Positions 6,946 to 14,255 are shown, counted from the stretch's first letter. The stretch is 19,640 nucleotides of DNA from Alistipes sp. (GCA_017560305.1 JAFYOF010000196.1:1-19640); one strand, 5' to 3'. Numbers and translations are program-made. Notes: generated by a model not told the origin, from the sequence alone.

Positions 6946-7773
6946 TTATTCAATTCTTACCATCTCCGCCAATTGAACGAAATAATCATTCGACCAAATG
7001 GTAAGCTCTTTGGGGTTGCGAACAAACGGCAAAACATCCTCTTTTACCTGCTTAATGTCGGCGGTCGAAAGTCGCTCAATAAGTTTCTCTTTGAATGACT
7101 CGGGGGTAATATCCTCGCCGTTAAATTGTTTGCAACGCTCCGCCAAATGAGCAAAATCGAGGGTGATACCATTGCGCACATACCACTCAAAGTCATACCA
7201 ATCACGACCCTTAACTCTATTCTTCCATGCACGATACACCAGAGCGTGCATCTTGCCGGCAAACAAGTCGGGCAGGGTGAAGCAACGAGTCATAAACGAG
7301 TGAGGTTGAAGCAGCAGCTTTTGCTCGGTTGTAAAGTTAAGCGGAGGACAGGTATCCACCTCAATCTTGATTTTTATCGACTTCTCCGTCTGGAATGTCA
7401 CATCGTAGACATCGGTATTGTCTTTCAAAAATGCCGACTCCACCTTACCAAAACTCTTCTTATCCTTTTTTGTAATCTCTACCTCTCGACCAACCAACGC
7501 AAACGCATCTACGATAGGTTGAAAATATTTAGAGAAATCAAAGTTCTCATCAGGTGCCAACAACGAAAAGTCCATATCCTCACTAAAACGCTGCAATCCG
7601 TGAAAGATTCTCAAACAAGTACCGCCATAGAATGCCGCAGACTCAAAGAACCCACCTGCATATAGCCCGGCTAGAATTATCTGCTGATTTACCTCGAAAA
7701 TGGCATTTCGTTTCTGCTGTTCAGTTGTCAACTCATAGCGTGACAACATATTATCAAATATTTCGTTTCTCAT
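6946..7773 (-). CDS. abiEii: AbiEii-type nucleotidyltransferase toxin
   Basis: 275-aa cytoplasmic toxin of the type IV AbiE toxin-antitoxin family (nucleotidyltransferase fold). Characterised members bind GTP or transfer nucleotides to tRNA and give abortive infection. Seen: the nucleotidyltransferase motif GGTCLR (about residues 50-55), then QRFSEDMDFSLL (residues 61-72) with the two metal-ligand Asp, the later strand KIKIEVDT, and the conserved GRDWYDFEWY near residue 190, all as in the family. Length is normal (about 270-300 aa). The ATG overlaps the stop of the upstream antitoxin gene by 4 nt (ATGA), the usual coupled arrangement. All key residues are present, so it is predicted to be active. 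Confidence 0.92.
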   Translation of the reverse strand: MRNEIFDNMLSRYELTTEQQKRNAIFEVNQQIILAGLYAGGFFESAAFYGGTCLRIFHGLQRFSEDMDFSLLAPDENFDFSKYFQPIVDAFALVGREVEITKKDKKSFGKVESAFLKDNTDVYDVTFQTEKSIKIKIEVDTCPPLNFTTEQKLLLQPHSFMTRCFTLPDLFAGKMHALVYRAWKNRVKGRDWYDFEWYVRNGITLDFAHLAERCKQFNGEDITPESFKEKLIERLSTADIKQVKEDVLPFVRNPKELTIWSNDYFVQLAEMVRIE

Positions 7774-8396
7774 CGCTTCAGATACTTTAATAGTGTAACA
7801 ATGGAGTCTGCCTTTTTACCGACCTTAATATAATCTTCAAATATGCTTGCATCGAGCTTGTAAAACTCCTCCATATCCATACGAATATCCTGCTCTAAAT
7901 AGTGCTCTACATCTGTTAGGTAACGGAGGTTAACCTTTGATGAGTTGGCAATCAAATCACACAGAGCCTTTTCGGGAGTAGCAATCAAGAATGCATAATC
8001 GCTCTTTTGTAGACTTCTAACGCCAACCGAGAAAGCCTCTCGTGATATATACTTATAGTCGTAATTACCCAATGGAGTCTCAAAACTACGAGAGTGCTTT
8101 ACAGTCATTGATTGATTGACATAAACCGCCTCTGGAATCAATCCGTAGTATCTTAATGCTGTTGACATAGAGATATACGATGGTGCGTAGAGATGGTTGG
8201 CTATCAACTCCGTAGAAAGAGTCTTACCAGAGTGTTCGGGATTAACCACATAAAGCCCACGCTTCAATCGTATGATGTAGCCCTGCTTTTCCAGCAACGC
8301 CACCTTCTTGTTTGGCGACTTGAGTTCTGGATATAACGATTCTATTATTGATGTCGTTATGGGAGTTGCTCCTATTTCCTTTAATAGCTTATTCAT
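7770..8396 (-). CDS. abiEi: AbiEi-type antitoxin
   Basis: 208-aa antitoxin and autorepressor of the AbiE type IV system. The start at 8396 (MNKLLKEIGATPITT) is preferred; a longer frame upstream is low-complexity Tyr/Phe/Asn sequence crossing the promoter. Residues 1-60 form the winged-helix domain (KKVALLEKQGYIIRLKRGLYVV). The rest is the AbiEi C-terminal domain, with the family blocks STELIANHLYAPSYISMSTA, YYGLIPEAVY, KHSRSFETPLGNYDY and TPEKALCDLI. Known AbiEi proteins neutralise the toxin and bind inverted repeats in their own promoter. A -7-like element sits 5 nt before the ATG, and an imperfect inverted repeat lies about 90-125 nt upstream. Confidence 0.9.
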   Translation of the reverse strand: MNKLLKEIGATPITTSIIESLYPELKSPNKKVALLEKQGYIIRLKRGLYVVNPEHSGKTLSTELIANHLYAPSYISMSTALRYYGLIPEAVYVNQSMTVKHSRSFETPLGNYDYKYISREAFSVGVRSLQKSDYAFLIATPEKALCDLIANSSKVNLRYLTDVEHYLEQDIRMDMEEFYKLDASIFEDYIKVGKKADSIVTLLKYLKR

Positions 8397-8400
8397 ATTG

Positions 8401-8408
8401 CAAATATA
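8401..8408 (-). promoter_or_regulatory. -7 promoter element next to the abiEi start
   Basis: On the minus strand TATATTTG, then caat, then the ATG at 8396. The -7 element is a full match; a -33 TTG at 19 nt is missing. If used, transcription would start at or next to the start codon, giving a leaderless or nearly leaderless mRNA. Confidence 0.45.
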
Positions 8409-8487
8409 GTAATAATTTGAATAATAAAAGAACTTAAACATCTTTTTCTGTTCAAAATATATCTATATTAACATATATATACAAATC

Positions 8488-8522
8488 GTATGGGCAAATT
8501 AAAACCTCATATTTGCTCATAC
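8488..8522. repeat. Imperfect inverted repeat upstream of abiE
   Basis: GTATGGGCAAAT (8488-8499) and ATTTGCTCATAC (8511-8522) pair at 11 of 12 positions across an 11-nt loop. It lies between the abiE operon and the EVE-nuclease gene. It could be an operator or a hairpin; the function is not known. Confidence 0.5.
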
Positions 8523-8690
8523 TGTCGTATTTGTCATCAGCTATCATCGTTTATTACTGTTTATCAAATATTGGGGCCGTATTTGAGCTACAACTTCGTA
8601 AGGTACTTATTATCAATAACTTTAACATTCTGCATAGGCAAGTAGAAACTGATTTCCAATGATAATATCGAAATAGAGCTATAAATTATG

Positions 8691-9938
8691 CTAATATTGA
8701 ACTTCGATTTCTAAAACACAAATACCTAAAGCTTCTTGTATTTTCATATTTTCAATAGACATCTTGCCTCCAACTACGAGCATTGATACGTTTTGTGGTT
8801 TTGTACCTAACACCTTACTCTCTGCGTCTAGCACTGATTTATATTTAACACATTGGAATAAACCTCTCATCACATCTGCATCAGATGATGAGATGGACTT
8901 AATTTCAACAGCAATCTGCGCACCGTTATTTAGTTCAAAATAAACATCTAGCCTATCACCAGACAGTAAGATATACTCCATATGGCGACGTTTGAAATCT
9001 TTGACACCTATCGATTCTGGATGATTATAAATGTATTCTTTTAGTTTTTTATGATTATCCCCTTCACCTCCGGATCCATATAATTTACCCGAGCGAATTT
9101 TTGCTTCATTTGCCGTTATATCAATAACTGATTCTGTCAAACCCAATGACGAAAGCACCCAATCCCATTTATCATATTCAACAGCTTTTGCATTTAGTCC
9201 AGCAATAAAAATCTGCTTTTCTTCTTGTGACATTTTGTCATAGGAAGAATACACATAACTAAATCCAGCAGATGGCAATCCTGTAGACTTAGATTTTACT
9301 AAAGCATTAAGTGTTGGGATTTCTTCACCTGTCCGCTCTATTAATTTCTTAAAAATATCATCAACATATCCCAATTGCTTACTTAAACCACGAAATGCTG
9401 AATATCCTAGTTCGTTAATCAAATTGCCATAAGTGTTTGCAGTTAATCCTTGCTTTGCCCAACGGACAAGAATAGGAATAATCCTTCTAACTAAATCTTG
9501 AGATTTTGCCGTATGACACACATCTTCAATTATATTTGCAAGACCGTCATGAGCAAATACCGACTCGATATAACTGAATAATTGAGAATTGTTGCACATC
9601 GGTCTTTCAATACTTCTACCGCCATTGAAACCATGTTTGCGCAAAACATCATCATTCAGTTTATCTCCGTTGTACTCTTCAACTAGTTTCAACTTAAACG
9701 TCAGATCAGATGGACACTCTGCAACCCAGTATTTACAATCACCTCGCTTACACTCAGTATCCACGACCAATGTTTTAAAACGAACATGTCGCGTATCAGA
9801 CATATACAAATAAACTATATCACCGATCGACATTTTTACCCGACCTTTCTTCCAGTATACAAAACCATCTTTTTGTAACGATGTAGCATGATCGCACATA
9901 TTCCGATTAGCAAATACAAGCCAGGTTCTATTCTCCAT
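8691..9938 (-). CDS. EVE-like/PD-(D/E)XK protein, candidate modification-dependent nuclease
   Basis: 415-aa protein with three parts. Residues 1-70 look like an EVE/PUA-like domain, a fold that reads modified bases in DNA or RNA (TWLVFANRNMCDHA, then a GDIVYLYMSDTRHVRFKTLVV strand pair). Residues about 140-270 are a helical, probably winged-helix middle region (RIIPILVRWAKQG, GYSAFRGLSKQLG, KWDWVLSSLGL). Residues about 305-415 show a PD-(D/E)XK nuclease core: GDRLDVYFELNNG followed by AQIAVEIKS, that is Asp, then Glu-x-Lys, with a QCVKYK helix after it. No methyltransferase is adjacent. An EVE-type reader plus nuclease without a cognate methyltransferase is the layout of type IV restriction enzymes, which cut modified phage DNA. 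Target and cleavage are inferred. It has its own promoter at 9973-10001. Confidence 0.75.
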   Translation of the reverse strand: MENRTWLVFANRNMCDHATSLQKDGFVYWKKGRVKMSIGDIVYLYMSDTRHVRFKTLVVDTECKRGDCKYWVAECPSDLTFKLKLVEEYNGDKLNDDVLRKHGFNGGRSIERPMCNNSQLFSYIESVFAHDGLANIIEDVCHTAKSQDLVRRIIPILVRWAKQGLTANTYGNLINELGYSAFRGLSKQLGYVDDIFKKLIERTGEEIPTLNALVKSKSTGLPSAGFSYVYSSYDKMSQEEKQIFIAGLNAKAVEYDKWDWVLSSLGLTESVIDITANEAKIRSGKLYGSGGEGDNHKKLKEYIYNHPESIGVKDFKRRHMEYILLSGDRLDVYFELNNGAQIAVEIKSISSSDADVMRGLFQCVKYKSVLDAESKVLGTKPQNVSMLVVGGKMSIENMKIQEALGICVLEIEVQY

Positions 9939-9972
9939 AATACAAATAAGATATTAAGCATTACATCTTTTA

Positions 9973-10001
9973 CAAAGATAATCAAATATACGCAAATACA
10001 A
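9973..10001 (-). promoter_or_regulatory. Promoter for the EVE-like nuclease gene
   Basis: On the minus strand TTG (10001-9999), 18 nt, then TATCTTTG (9980-9973), followed by a leader of about 28 nt to the ATG at 9938. Spacing is 1 nt short of the usual 19. A second TATATTTG at 9990-9983 has no matching TTG. Confidence 0.6.
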
Positions 10002-10076
10002 TAATATAAAACCATGAATATTGCATATGGTATTCGCTAGACAAATCGCTGCAATTCGGATTCTCCGCTTATAAAA

Positions 10077-10101
10077 ATAGGCCGTCAAAAAGACGACCTA
10101 T
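10077..10101 (-). terminator. Intrinsic terminator of the XRE/DUF2975 operon
   Basis: On the minus strand ATAGG-T-CGTC, loop TTTTT, GACG-G-CCTAT, then TTTTTAT. The stem is nine pairs plus one mismatch. It lies 10 nt past the stop of the XRE gene. Confidence 0.8.
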
Positions 10102-10110
10102 ATTGTATCT

Positions 10111-10332
10111 TTACTCTTGTGGTTCGGGGACATCGGGACGGAATTCTAAGATGTCGCCTGCCTGACAATCAAGTGCACGACAGATAGCGTCAAGCGTGGA
10201 AAAACGTATCGCACGCACTTTTCCTGTTTTGAGCTTCGAGAGATTTACAACCGAAATATCAATGCGCTCCGAGAGTTCCTGCAACGACATTTTGCGTCGT
10301 GCGAGCATAACATCTAAATTGGTAACAATCAT
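10111..10332 (-). CDS. XRE-family regulator, YozG-like
   Basis: 73-aa DNA-binding protein made almost entirely of one Cro/C1-type helix-turn-helix. Seen: MIVTNLDVMLARRKMSLQELSERIDIS, then the recognition helix around VNLSKLKTGKV, then IRFSTLDAICRALDCQAGDILEF, which is the usual end of YozG-type regulators. It is encoded 12 nt after the DUF2975 membrane protein, a pairing widespread in Firmicutes and Bacteroidetes in which regulator and membrane protein are co-expressed. The physiological signal is not known. A terminator follows immediately. Confidence 0.9.
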   Translation of the reverse strand: MIVTNLDVMLARRKMSLQELSERIDISVVNLSKLKTGKVRAIRFSTLDAICRALDCQAGDILEFRPDVPEPQE

Positions 10333-10344
10333 AGCTAAATACTT

Positions 10345-11028
10345 TTATAGGGTTGCACACTCCTCCTCGTTCAACATACGAGCAATGTTCATCAACTCGG
10401 CAACGATAAGTAATACCAATGGCACAACTATCGACTCAGTATTCAACACATATGCACCACCCAAGCCGTCAGGTTGTAGCGCACCACAAAATTCGCTCGC
10501 AACACTACTCTCCAATGCTCCAATATTCGACGTAATCAAGCTACATACGCAGTAGGCCACAGCCATCACGCGAAACATAACGACCGATGCACGAGTAAAA
10601 AATTCGCCTGTGCGGAAGCCGCGAATCGCCTGATATACTACAGCCAAGATCAAGCCGATAAGGGTGATAGTTGCAATCATCAAAACGTAGAGCAGCGCCA
10701 TGCGCACATCAGCCATCGTAGAGTCTACTTTGAAGTCGCCCTCGGTAGCGTAGATTATATATTGTGATGGCTCAACAACAATCGCAGGCTCGTCGGCAGT
10801 AGCCTCGCGGATAACGGTAGGAGCATAGAAACTCTGCTTGCCCTCGTCGAGCATATAACTCGGACGACTAACATTCATTGTGCCGACCAACGTAATGTTA
10901 TTAGTCGAACGCCAATCCTCGTCTAAAACAACTCGCACGACAGAAAGTACCAAATCGGGTAGGAACAACAAGCACACTAAAACAAAGATTGCAACGACAC
11001 GTCGTTGGGTGGATTTTGTGATTTTCAT
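10345..11028 (-). CDS. DUF2975-type membrane protein
   Basis: 227-aa inner-membrane protein, first gene of a two-gene operon with the XRE regulator. Hydrophobic segments lie near residues 9-31, 107-132, 146-166 and 198-216, with a long extracytoplasmic loop (about 32-105) between the first two. This loop plus three closely spaced helices, with RGFRTGEFFTRASV between helices 2 and 3, is the DUF2975 layout. Its function is unknown; the pairing suggests that it senses or transmits a membrane signal to the regulator, which is inference. A full-consensus promoter lies upstream, and its leader contains two tandem ATCGTT motifs that could be an operator. Confidence 0.82.
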   Translation of the reverse strand: MKITKSTQRRVVAIFVLVCLLFLPDLVLSVVRVVLDEDWRSTNNITLVGTMNVSRPSYMLDEGKQSFYAPTVIREATADEPAIVVEPSQYIIYATEGDFKVDSTMADVRMALLYVLMIATITLIGLILAVVYQAIRGFRTGEFFTRASVVMFRVMAVAYCVCSLITSNIGALESSVASEFCGALQPDGLGGAYVLNTESIVVPLVLLIVAELMNIARMLNEEECATL

Positions 11029-11089
11029 AACATAACGATTTTAATGGTTATAGTGTTATTTCATTAATAAATTATCGTTTATCGTTATG

Positions 11090-11119
11090 CAAAGGTAGTG
11101 ACAATTTTTTATTATGCAA
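11090..11119 (-). promoter_or_regulatory. Consensus promoter of the DUF2975/XRE operon
   Basis: On the minus strand TTG (11119-11117), 19 nt, then TACCTTTG (11097-11090). Just downstream, at 11074-11086, the plus strand reads ATCGTTTATCGTT: two ATCGTT half-sites in the early leader, a possible autoregulatory site. Confidence 0.85.
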
Positions 11120-11400
11120 ACTTTTTCGTTAATTTTTTAATGTTTATCATTAATTTCAATAAGGATGCAGATCTCTTTGTTAAACGTCATCTTTGGAAGG
11201 TGTACAGCAGAAACACTCGTGATGCTCTATATATCAACACAATACACAAACAAATGTGAAACGATTTTGCTTGCAAAACTATTCAATGTGTAGATTTGTG
11301 AAGAAACGATGAAATGCAGTCGCAATCATCAATGTTGTTGTTTCGTGTGTTTTTGGATAATGCTGTGGAATATGCCTAATATATACAACAATCTGTTATG

Positions 11401-11472
11401 CTAAAATAATCCCGTTCGGGTATAATTGATGGTAAATCACATTGAACTTATACCCGATAGGGTTGATTTTAG
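11401..11472. repeat. Long imperfect inverted repeat
   Basis: Two 25-nt arms (11401-11425 and 11448-11472) pair at 21 of 25 positions around a 22-nt loop. The arms begin CTAAAAT, contain CGGGTATAA and end with its complement. It could be an RNA hairpin or a small mobile element (MITE-like). No target-site duplication is obvious. Confidence 0.65.
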
Positions 11473-11538
11473 ATTCCTGCAATTGAAGCACTTTTTATCA
11501 TAGAAGGTGTGCCCCTACCAAAAGTTTCTCAACAAGTA

Positions 11539-11621
11539 TTTTGGGAAAAATGTAAAAATCGGGGGTATTTTGTTTTGGAAAATTGCAGAATACACCCGCT
11601 AGTCGCTTTGGAAAATTGCAG
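11539..11621 (+). repeat. Three 33-34 nt spaced direct repeats
   Basis: TTTGGAAAATTGCAG occurs at 11574-11588 and 11607-11621. A degenerate copy (TTTTGGGAAAAATGTAA) starts at 11539. Start-to-start distances are 34 and 33 nt. The sequences between the copies differ. The minus-strand frame across it (11498-11725) merely repeats NFPK and is not taken as a gene. Confidence 0.6.
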
Positions 11622-11640
11622 CGTGGTGGAGCAAATCGGG

Positions 11641-11672
11641 AATGTGGCTTAAATTGATAAGCCACATTTTTT
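11641..11672 (+). terminator. Unassigned strong terminator
   Basis: AATGTGGCTTA, loop aattga, TAAGCCACATT: a perfect 11-bp stem running into TTTTTT. No plus-strand gene precedes it for more than 5 kb, so it ends an unrecognised transcript or acts as an attenuator ahead of the genes at 11752. Confidence 0.75.
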
Positions 11673-11751
11673 ACAAATAATCGAATAAAACGGTACAATC
11701 CGTAAACCTTCCCCTTATAAGCCACCTACTCTAAATTTAAAACGATGAATT

Positions 11752-12030
11752 ATGGAATATGTAGCAATTGAAAAGAGTGAGTACGAGCAGTTGCTCGGGA
11801 CCATCAAGAAGGTAGCGACGGAGATTCGTGCCATTGCAGAGGAGTGTACTATCAATTCGGAGTGGATTGAGAATGGCGAGTTGGCAGAGATGCTGGGGTT
11901 ATCTATACGCCAGTTGCAGGGGGTTCGTGGGCGTGGTGTGTTAGGCTTTTCGACAATAGGTCGTAAGATTTACTACCATCGTGATGAGGTGGAGAGACTG
12001 ATTAAAAACAACACAATAAAGAGAAAATAG
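11752..12030 (+). CDS. Helix-turn-helix protein, MerR-like (HTH_17 type)
   Basis: 92-aa protein. An N-terminal coiled or helical segment (residues 1-40) is followed by a compact winged-helix of the excisionase/HTH_17 type: WIENGELAEMLGLSIRQLQGVRGRGVLGFSTIGRKIYYHRDEVERLI. The order of elements (a 'helix-start' block, xLGLSxRxLQ helix, then G-x-I/F-x-x-x-G-x-K-I-Y-Y wing) is the family pattern. Such proteins are common next to integrases and mobilisation genes in Bacteroidales mobile elements, acting as excision or regulatory factors. No integrase is left here. The stop codon lies 1 nt before the next, similar gene. Confidence 0.8.
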   Translation: MEYVAIEKSEYEQLLGTIKKVATEIRAIAEECTINSEWIENGELAEMLGLSIRQLQGVRGRGVLGFSTIGRKIYYHRDEVERLIKNNTIKRK

Positions 12031-12031
12031 T

Positions 12032-12346
12032 ATGAACTTGGTATTTAATGAAAATTTAAGGGAGGTGCTTGGTGACCTTGCGAAGGTTGATGCCAGCATC
12101 GAGCAGATTCGAGGACTCTGCCGTCCTATACTCAATGGAGAACACTACCTGTCAGGCGAAGAGGTTTGCAAGGCATTGAGAATTACTAAACGCACATTGC
12201 AACAGTATCGAGATGACGGGCTTGTGTCGTTTGTCGCACTGCCCGGCAAGATGCTCTACAAAGAGTCAGATATTTTGGCTCTGCTGCAACAAAATTATAT
12301 CCCCGCATATCCCCACAATCACTATGGTAAATCCAATCAAAATTGA
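12032..12346 (+). CDS. Second helix-turn-helix protein (HTH_17 type)
   Basis: 104-aa protein with the same layout as its neighbour: a helical N-terminus, then a winged helix with YLSGEEVCKALRITKRTLQQYRDDGLVSFVALPGKMLYKESDILALLQ (residues about 43-90). It starts 1 nt after the stop of the upstream gene, so the two are translationally coupled and probably arose by duplication. The tandem pair is typical of Bacteroidales mobile elements and often precedes cargo or mobilisation genes. Here it precedes the GIY-YIG operon by 184 nt. Confidence 0.8.
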   Translation: MNLVFNENLREVLGDLAKVDASIEQIRGLCRPILNGEHYLSGEEVCKALRITKRTLQQYRDDGLVSFVALPGKMLYKESDILALLQQNYIPAYPHNHYGKSNQN

Positions 12347-12530
12347 GCAATCAAAAGGATGCTAATCTTGTACTTTTGTATGGGAAAGGTTATAGTGTCA
12401 TAATGTATGGTAACATCATTTGCAAAAACTTGCTATTTGAACTATGATAATAGCGAATTTTTATGTAACTTTACGACTGATAAGGGCTATTTGTGATTAG
12501 TCATTTTCTCAAATGATAAACTAAACTAAT

Positions 12531-13172
12531 ATGAAGTCTCCCCAAAATAAAGGTATCGTGTATGTTTTGACCAATTCTGCAATGCCGGGGCTTGTTAAGA
12601 TTGGTATGACAACTCGTGATAGTGTCGATGCAAGGATGAAAGAGTTGTACAGCACCGGAGTACCTGTGCCGTTTGAATGTGCCTACGCTTGTGAGGTTAG
12701 TTCTTCGGATTGTGTAAAAATTGAAAATGCCCTTCACACTGCATTCGCTCCTAACCGAGTCAATGCAAATAGAGAGTTTTTCTCAATATCCCCACGCCAA
12801 GCTATCGTCATATTGGAGTTGTTTAATAGAAAAGATATCACCCAAGAGATAAGTAATGAAATAGAGAATGACCTAACTCTGGATGACAAAGTAGCTATTG
12901 ATAAGAGTAAATCAATCAGGCGACCACCATTGAACTATAAAGAGATGGGTATTCCAGAGGGTACAAAGTTGATTTATGCTAATGATCCATCAATCAGTGC
13001 TATAGTATGTGGTGATAGGCGAATTATGTTTCAGGGTGTAGAATGCTCATTGACTCACGCTACCAAACAGATCCTCGGCATCACTCATTCAATACAGCCT
13101 ACCCGATATTGGTTGTGTGAGAATAGGAACTTGCAAGATATTTATGATGAGACATATGTTATGGATGAATAA
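12531..13172 (+). CDS. GIY-YIG (T5orf172-type) protein with C-terminal RAMA/DUF4357-like domain
   Basis: 213-aa protein. Residues 8-100 are a T5orf172/MUG113-type GIY-YIG domain: GIVYVLTN (GIY), LVKIGMTTR (YIG), the Arg in VDARMKELY, the His in ENALHTAF, and the metal-binding Glu in NREFFSI. All catalytic positions of the fold appear to be present. Residues about 128-205 resemble the RAMA/DUF4357 domain that accompanies restriction and methylation genes: RRPPLNYKEMGIPEGTKLIY, then VCGDRRIMFQGVECSLTHATKQIL, then W..LQDIY. It is probably a DNA-cleaving or DNA-nicking enzyme with a DNA-recognition tail. The next gene starts 18 nt downstream, so the two form an operon. The substrate is unknown. 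Confidence 0.8.
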   Translation: MKSPQNKGIVYVLTNSAMPGLVKIGMTTRDSVDARMKELYSTGVPVPFECAYACEVSSSDCVKIENALHTAFAPNRVNANREFFSISPRQAIVILELFNRKDITQEISNEIENDLTLDDKVAIDKSKSIRRPPLNYKEMGIPEGTKLIYANDPSISAIVCGDRRIMFQGVECSLTHATKQILGITHSIQPTRYWLCENRNLQDIYDETYVMDE

Positions 13173-13190
13173 AGTTCATGATGTATCGCT

Positions 13191-14255
13191 ATGATTGGTG
13201 CGTTTATAGGTGATTTAGCAGCCTGGACATGGAGTATAGACCGCAGCAAGTTCTACCCACAACTATTTTCAGATGTGGCGCAAAAATCCGTGTATTCGGA
13301 TGTGCTGCTATTTACGGCAAAGACCCTCTTGGAGAATCCAAATGTATCGAGAGAAGAGTTTTTGCAAATGCATCAATATTGCTTCGGTATAGGTGATGCG
13401 ATAGCCAATGCAGAGTATGACTTACTGCATTCAATAGTTATAGGTTGGGTATATGATGGCGATGATATCTCTCAGGCGATAAGTACATATTGCTTATTGG
13501 ATGAAAAGGAGGAAGTCTATGCATCGCACTTTTTAGCAAACTTAATCTATCTACTACGAACAGGTTCAACTAAAAAAGAAGCAGCTCAAGTAGAGTTTTG
13601 TGGAACATTTAGGTCATTTACAAAAGACGAATACCGCAAGACGGGCAATGGTGTGTTAAGCTATTTAGTTCGTGCCTGGATATCATTTTATGACGCTTTT
13701 GATTTCGGTAGTGCAATTCATAACGCAGTAAAAAAGCCTGGCAATCTGACTCTGAACTGTATTCTCACAGCAGCTCTTGCAGATGCTATGTATGGTTGCG
13801 AGCATTACTTTATCAAGAAACAGTATGAAGGCGGTCGTTTTATTGAATGTTTGGATTTCATTGATAACAGACTATACAAGTTGGCGGGAGTAAGACGAAC
13901 CTTTTTTCCGAAAAATAATGCTCGAACGAATGTGGAAAGACACATTTGGCACAATGCTATCTGTCCATTATTGGATAAGGTCATAACTCCTGAACTAAAG
14001 CGTAGAATCACTAAAGCTTTCTATACGGGTTGGGATAATAGATTTGGATTCTATCTTGACGATGGCTGGATTTATGTGTATAGGAATTTTGTCCTACTAT
14101 CTCGTTTTCAGTTTCAAGTGCAAAAAGATGGGACATTTAGAATAGTAAACTATCAAGAATCGGATGAATCTAAGCAATATGATTTGAATGATGTAGCACT
14201 AGAATGTGCTATGTACTCTGTAGAGCATCATTGGGAACTTATTGCTCATGAATAA
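13191..14255 (+). CDS. ADP-ribosylglycohydrolase-like protein, probably catalytically altered
   Basis: 354-aa protein whose first 220 residues follow the ADP-ribosylglycohydrolase (ARH/DraG) layout: MIGAFIGDLAAWTW at the N-terminus, SVYSDVLLFTAKTLL where active enzymes have a TDDT-type metal site, GNGVLSYLVRAW for the GNGxxMR block, and PGNLTLNCILTAALADAMYG for GDxDTxAxxxGxxxGAxYG. In the last block the acidic ligands are replaced (GDxDT becomes GNLTL), and the first site keeps only one Asp. Metal binding and ADP-ribose hydrolysis are therefore doubtful. A C-terminal part of about 90 aa (WDNRFGFYLDDGWIYVYRNF and on) is not part of the standard enzyme. It is coupled to a GIY-YIG protein (18 nt gap). 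It may be an ADP-ribose-binding sensor or regulator; this is inference. Family assignment is moderately sure. Confidence 0.65.
   Translation: MIGAFIGDLAAWTWSIDRSKFYPQLFSDVAQKSVYSDVLLFTAKTLLENPNVSREEFLQMHQYCFGIGDAIANAEYDLLHSIVIGWVYDGDDISQAISTYCLLDEKEEVYASHFLANLIYLLRTGSTKKEAAQVEFCGTFRSFTKDEYRKTGNGVLSYLVRAWISFYDAFDFGSAIHNAVKKPGNLTLNCILTAALADAMYGCEHYFIKKQYEGGRFIECLDFIDNRLYKLAGVRRTFFPKNNARTNVERHIWHNAICPLLDKVITPELKRRITKAFYTGWDNRFGFYLDDGWIYVYRNFVLLSRFQFQVQKDGTFRIVNYQESDESKQYDLNDVALECAMYSVEHHWELIAHE

Larger units (their letters stand above)
11120..11640. other. Structured non-coding stretch
   Basis: No convincing gene. A 39-codon frame (11140-11259, + strand) contains the protein-like segment DADLFVKRHLWKVYSRNTRD and may be a gene remnant. 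TAGATTTG at 11291-11298 matches a -7 element but has TTG only at 17 or 21 nt. A 72-nt inverted repeat (11401-11472) and a 33-34 nt repeat (11539-11621) follow, then an unassigned terminator. This could be a non-coding RNA locus or a mobile-element scar. Confidence 0.45.

Noticed and set aside
7126..7665. 179-codon plus-strand frame opposite abiEii
   Set aside because: It is antisense to a gene with clear family motifs, and its own sequence is not protein-like in pattern.
11539..11621. CRISPR-like array
   Set aside because: Only two exact 15-nt repeats and one degenerate copy, with spacers of under 20 nt and no cas genes.
11498..11725. 75-codon minus-strand frame with repeated NFPK
   Set aside because: It is generated by the 33-34 nt DNA repeats and overlaps a terminator stem. 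It has no protein-like composition beyond the repeat.
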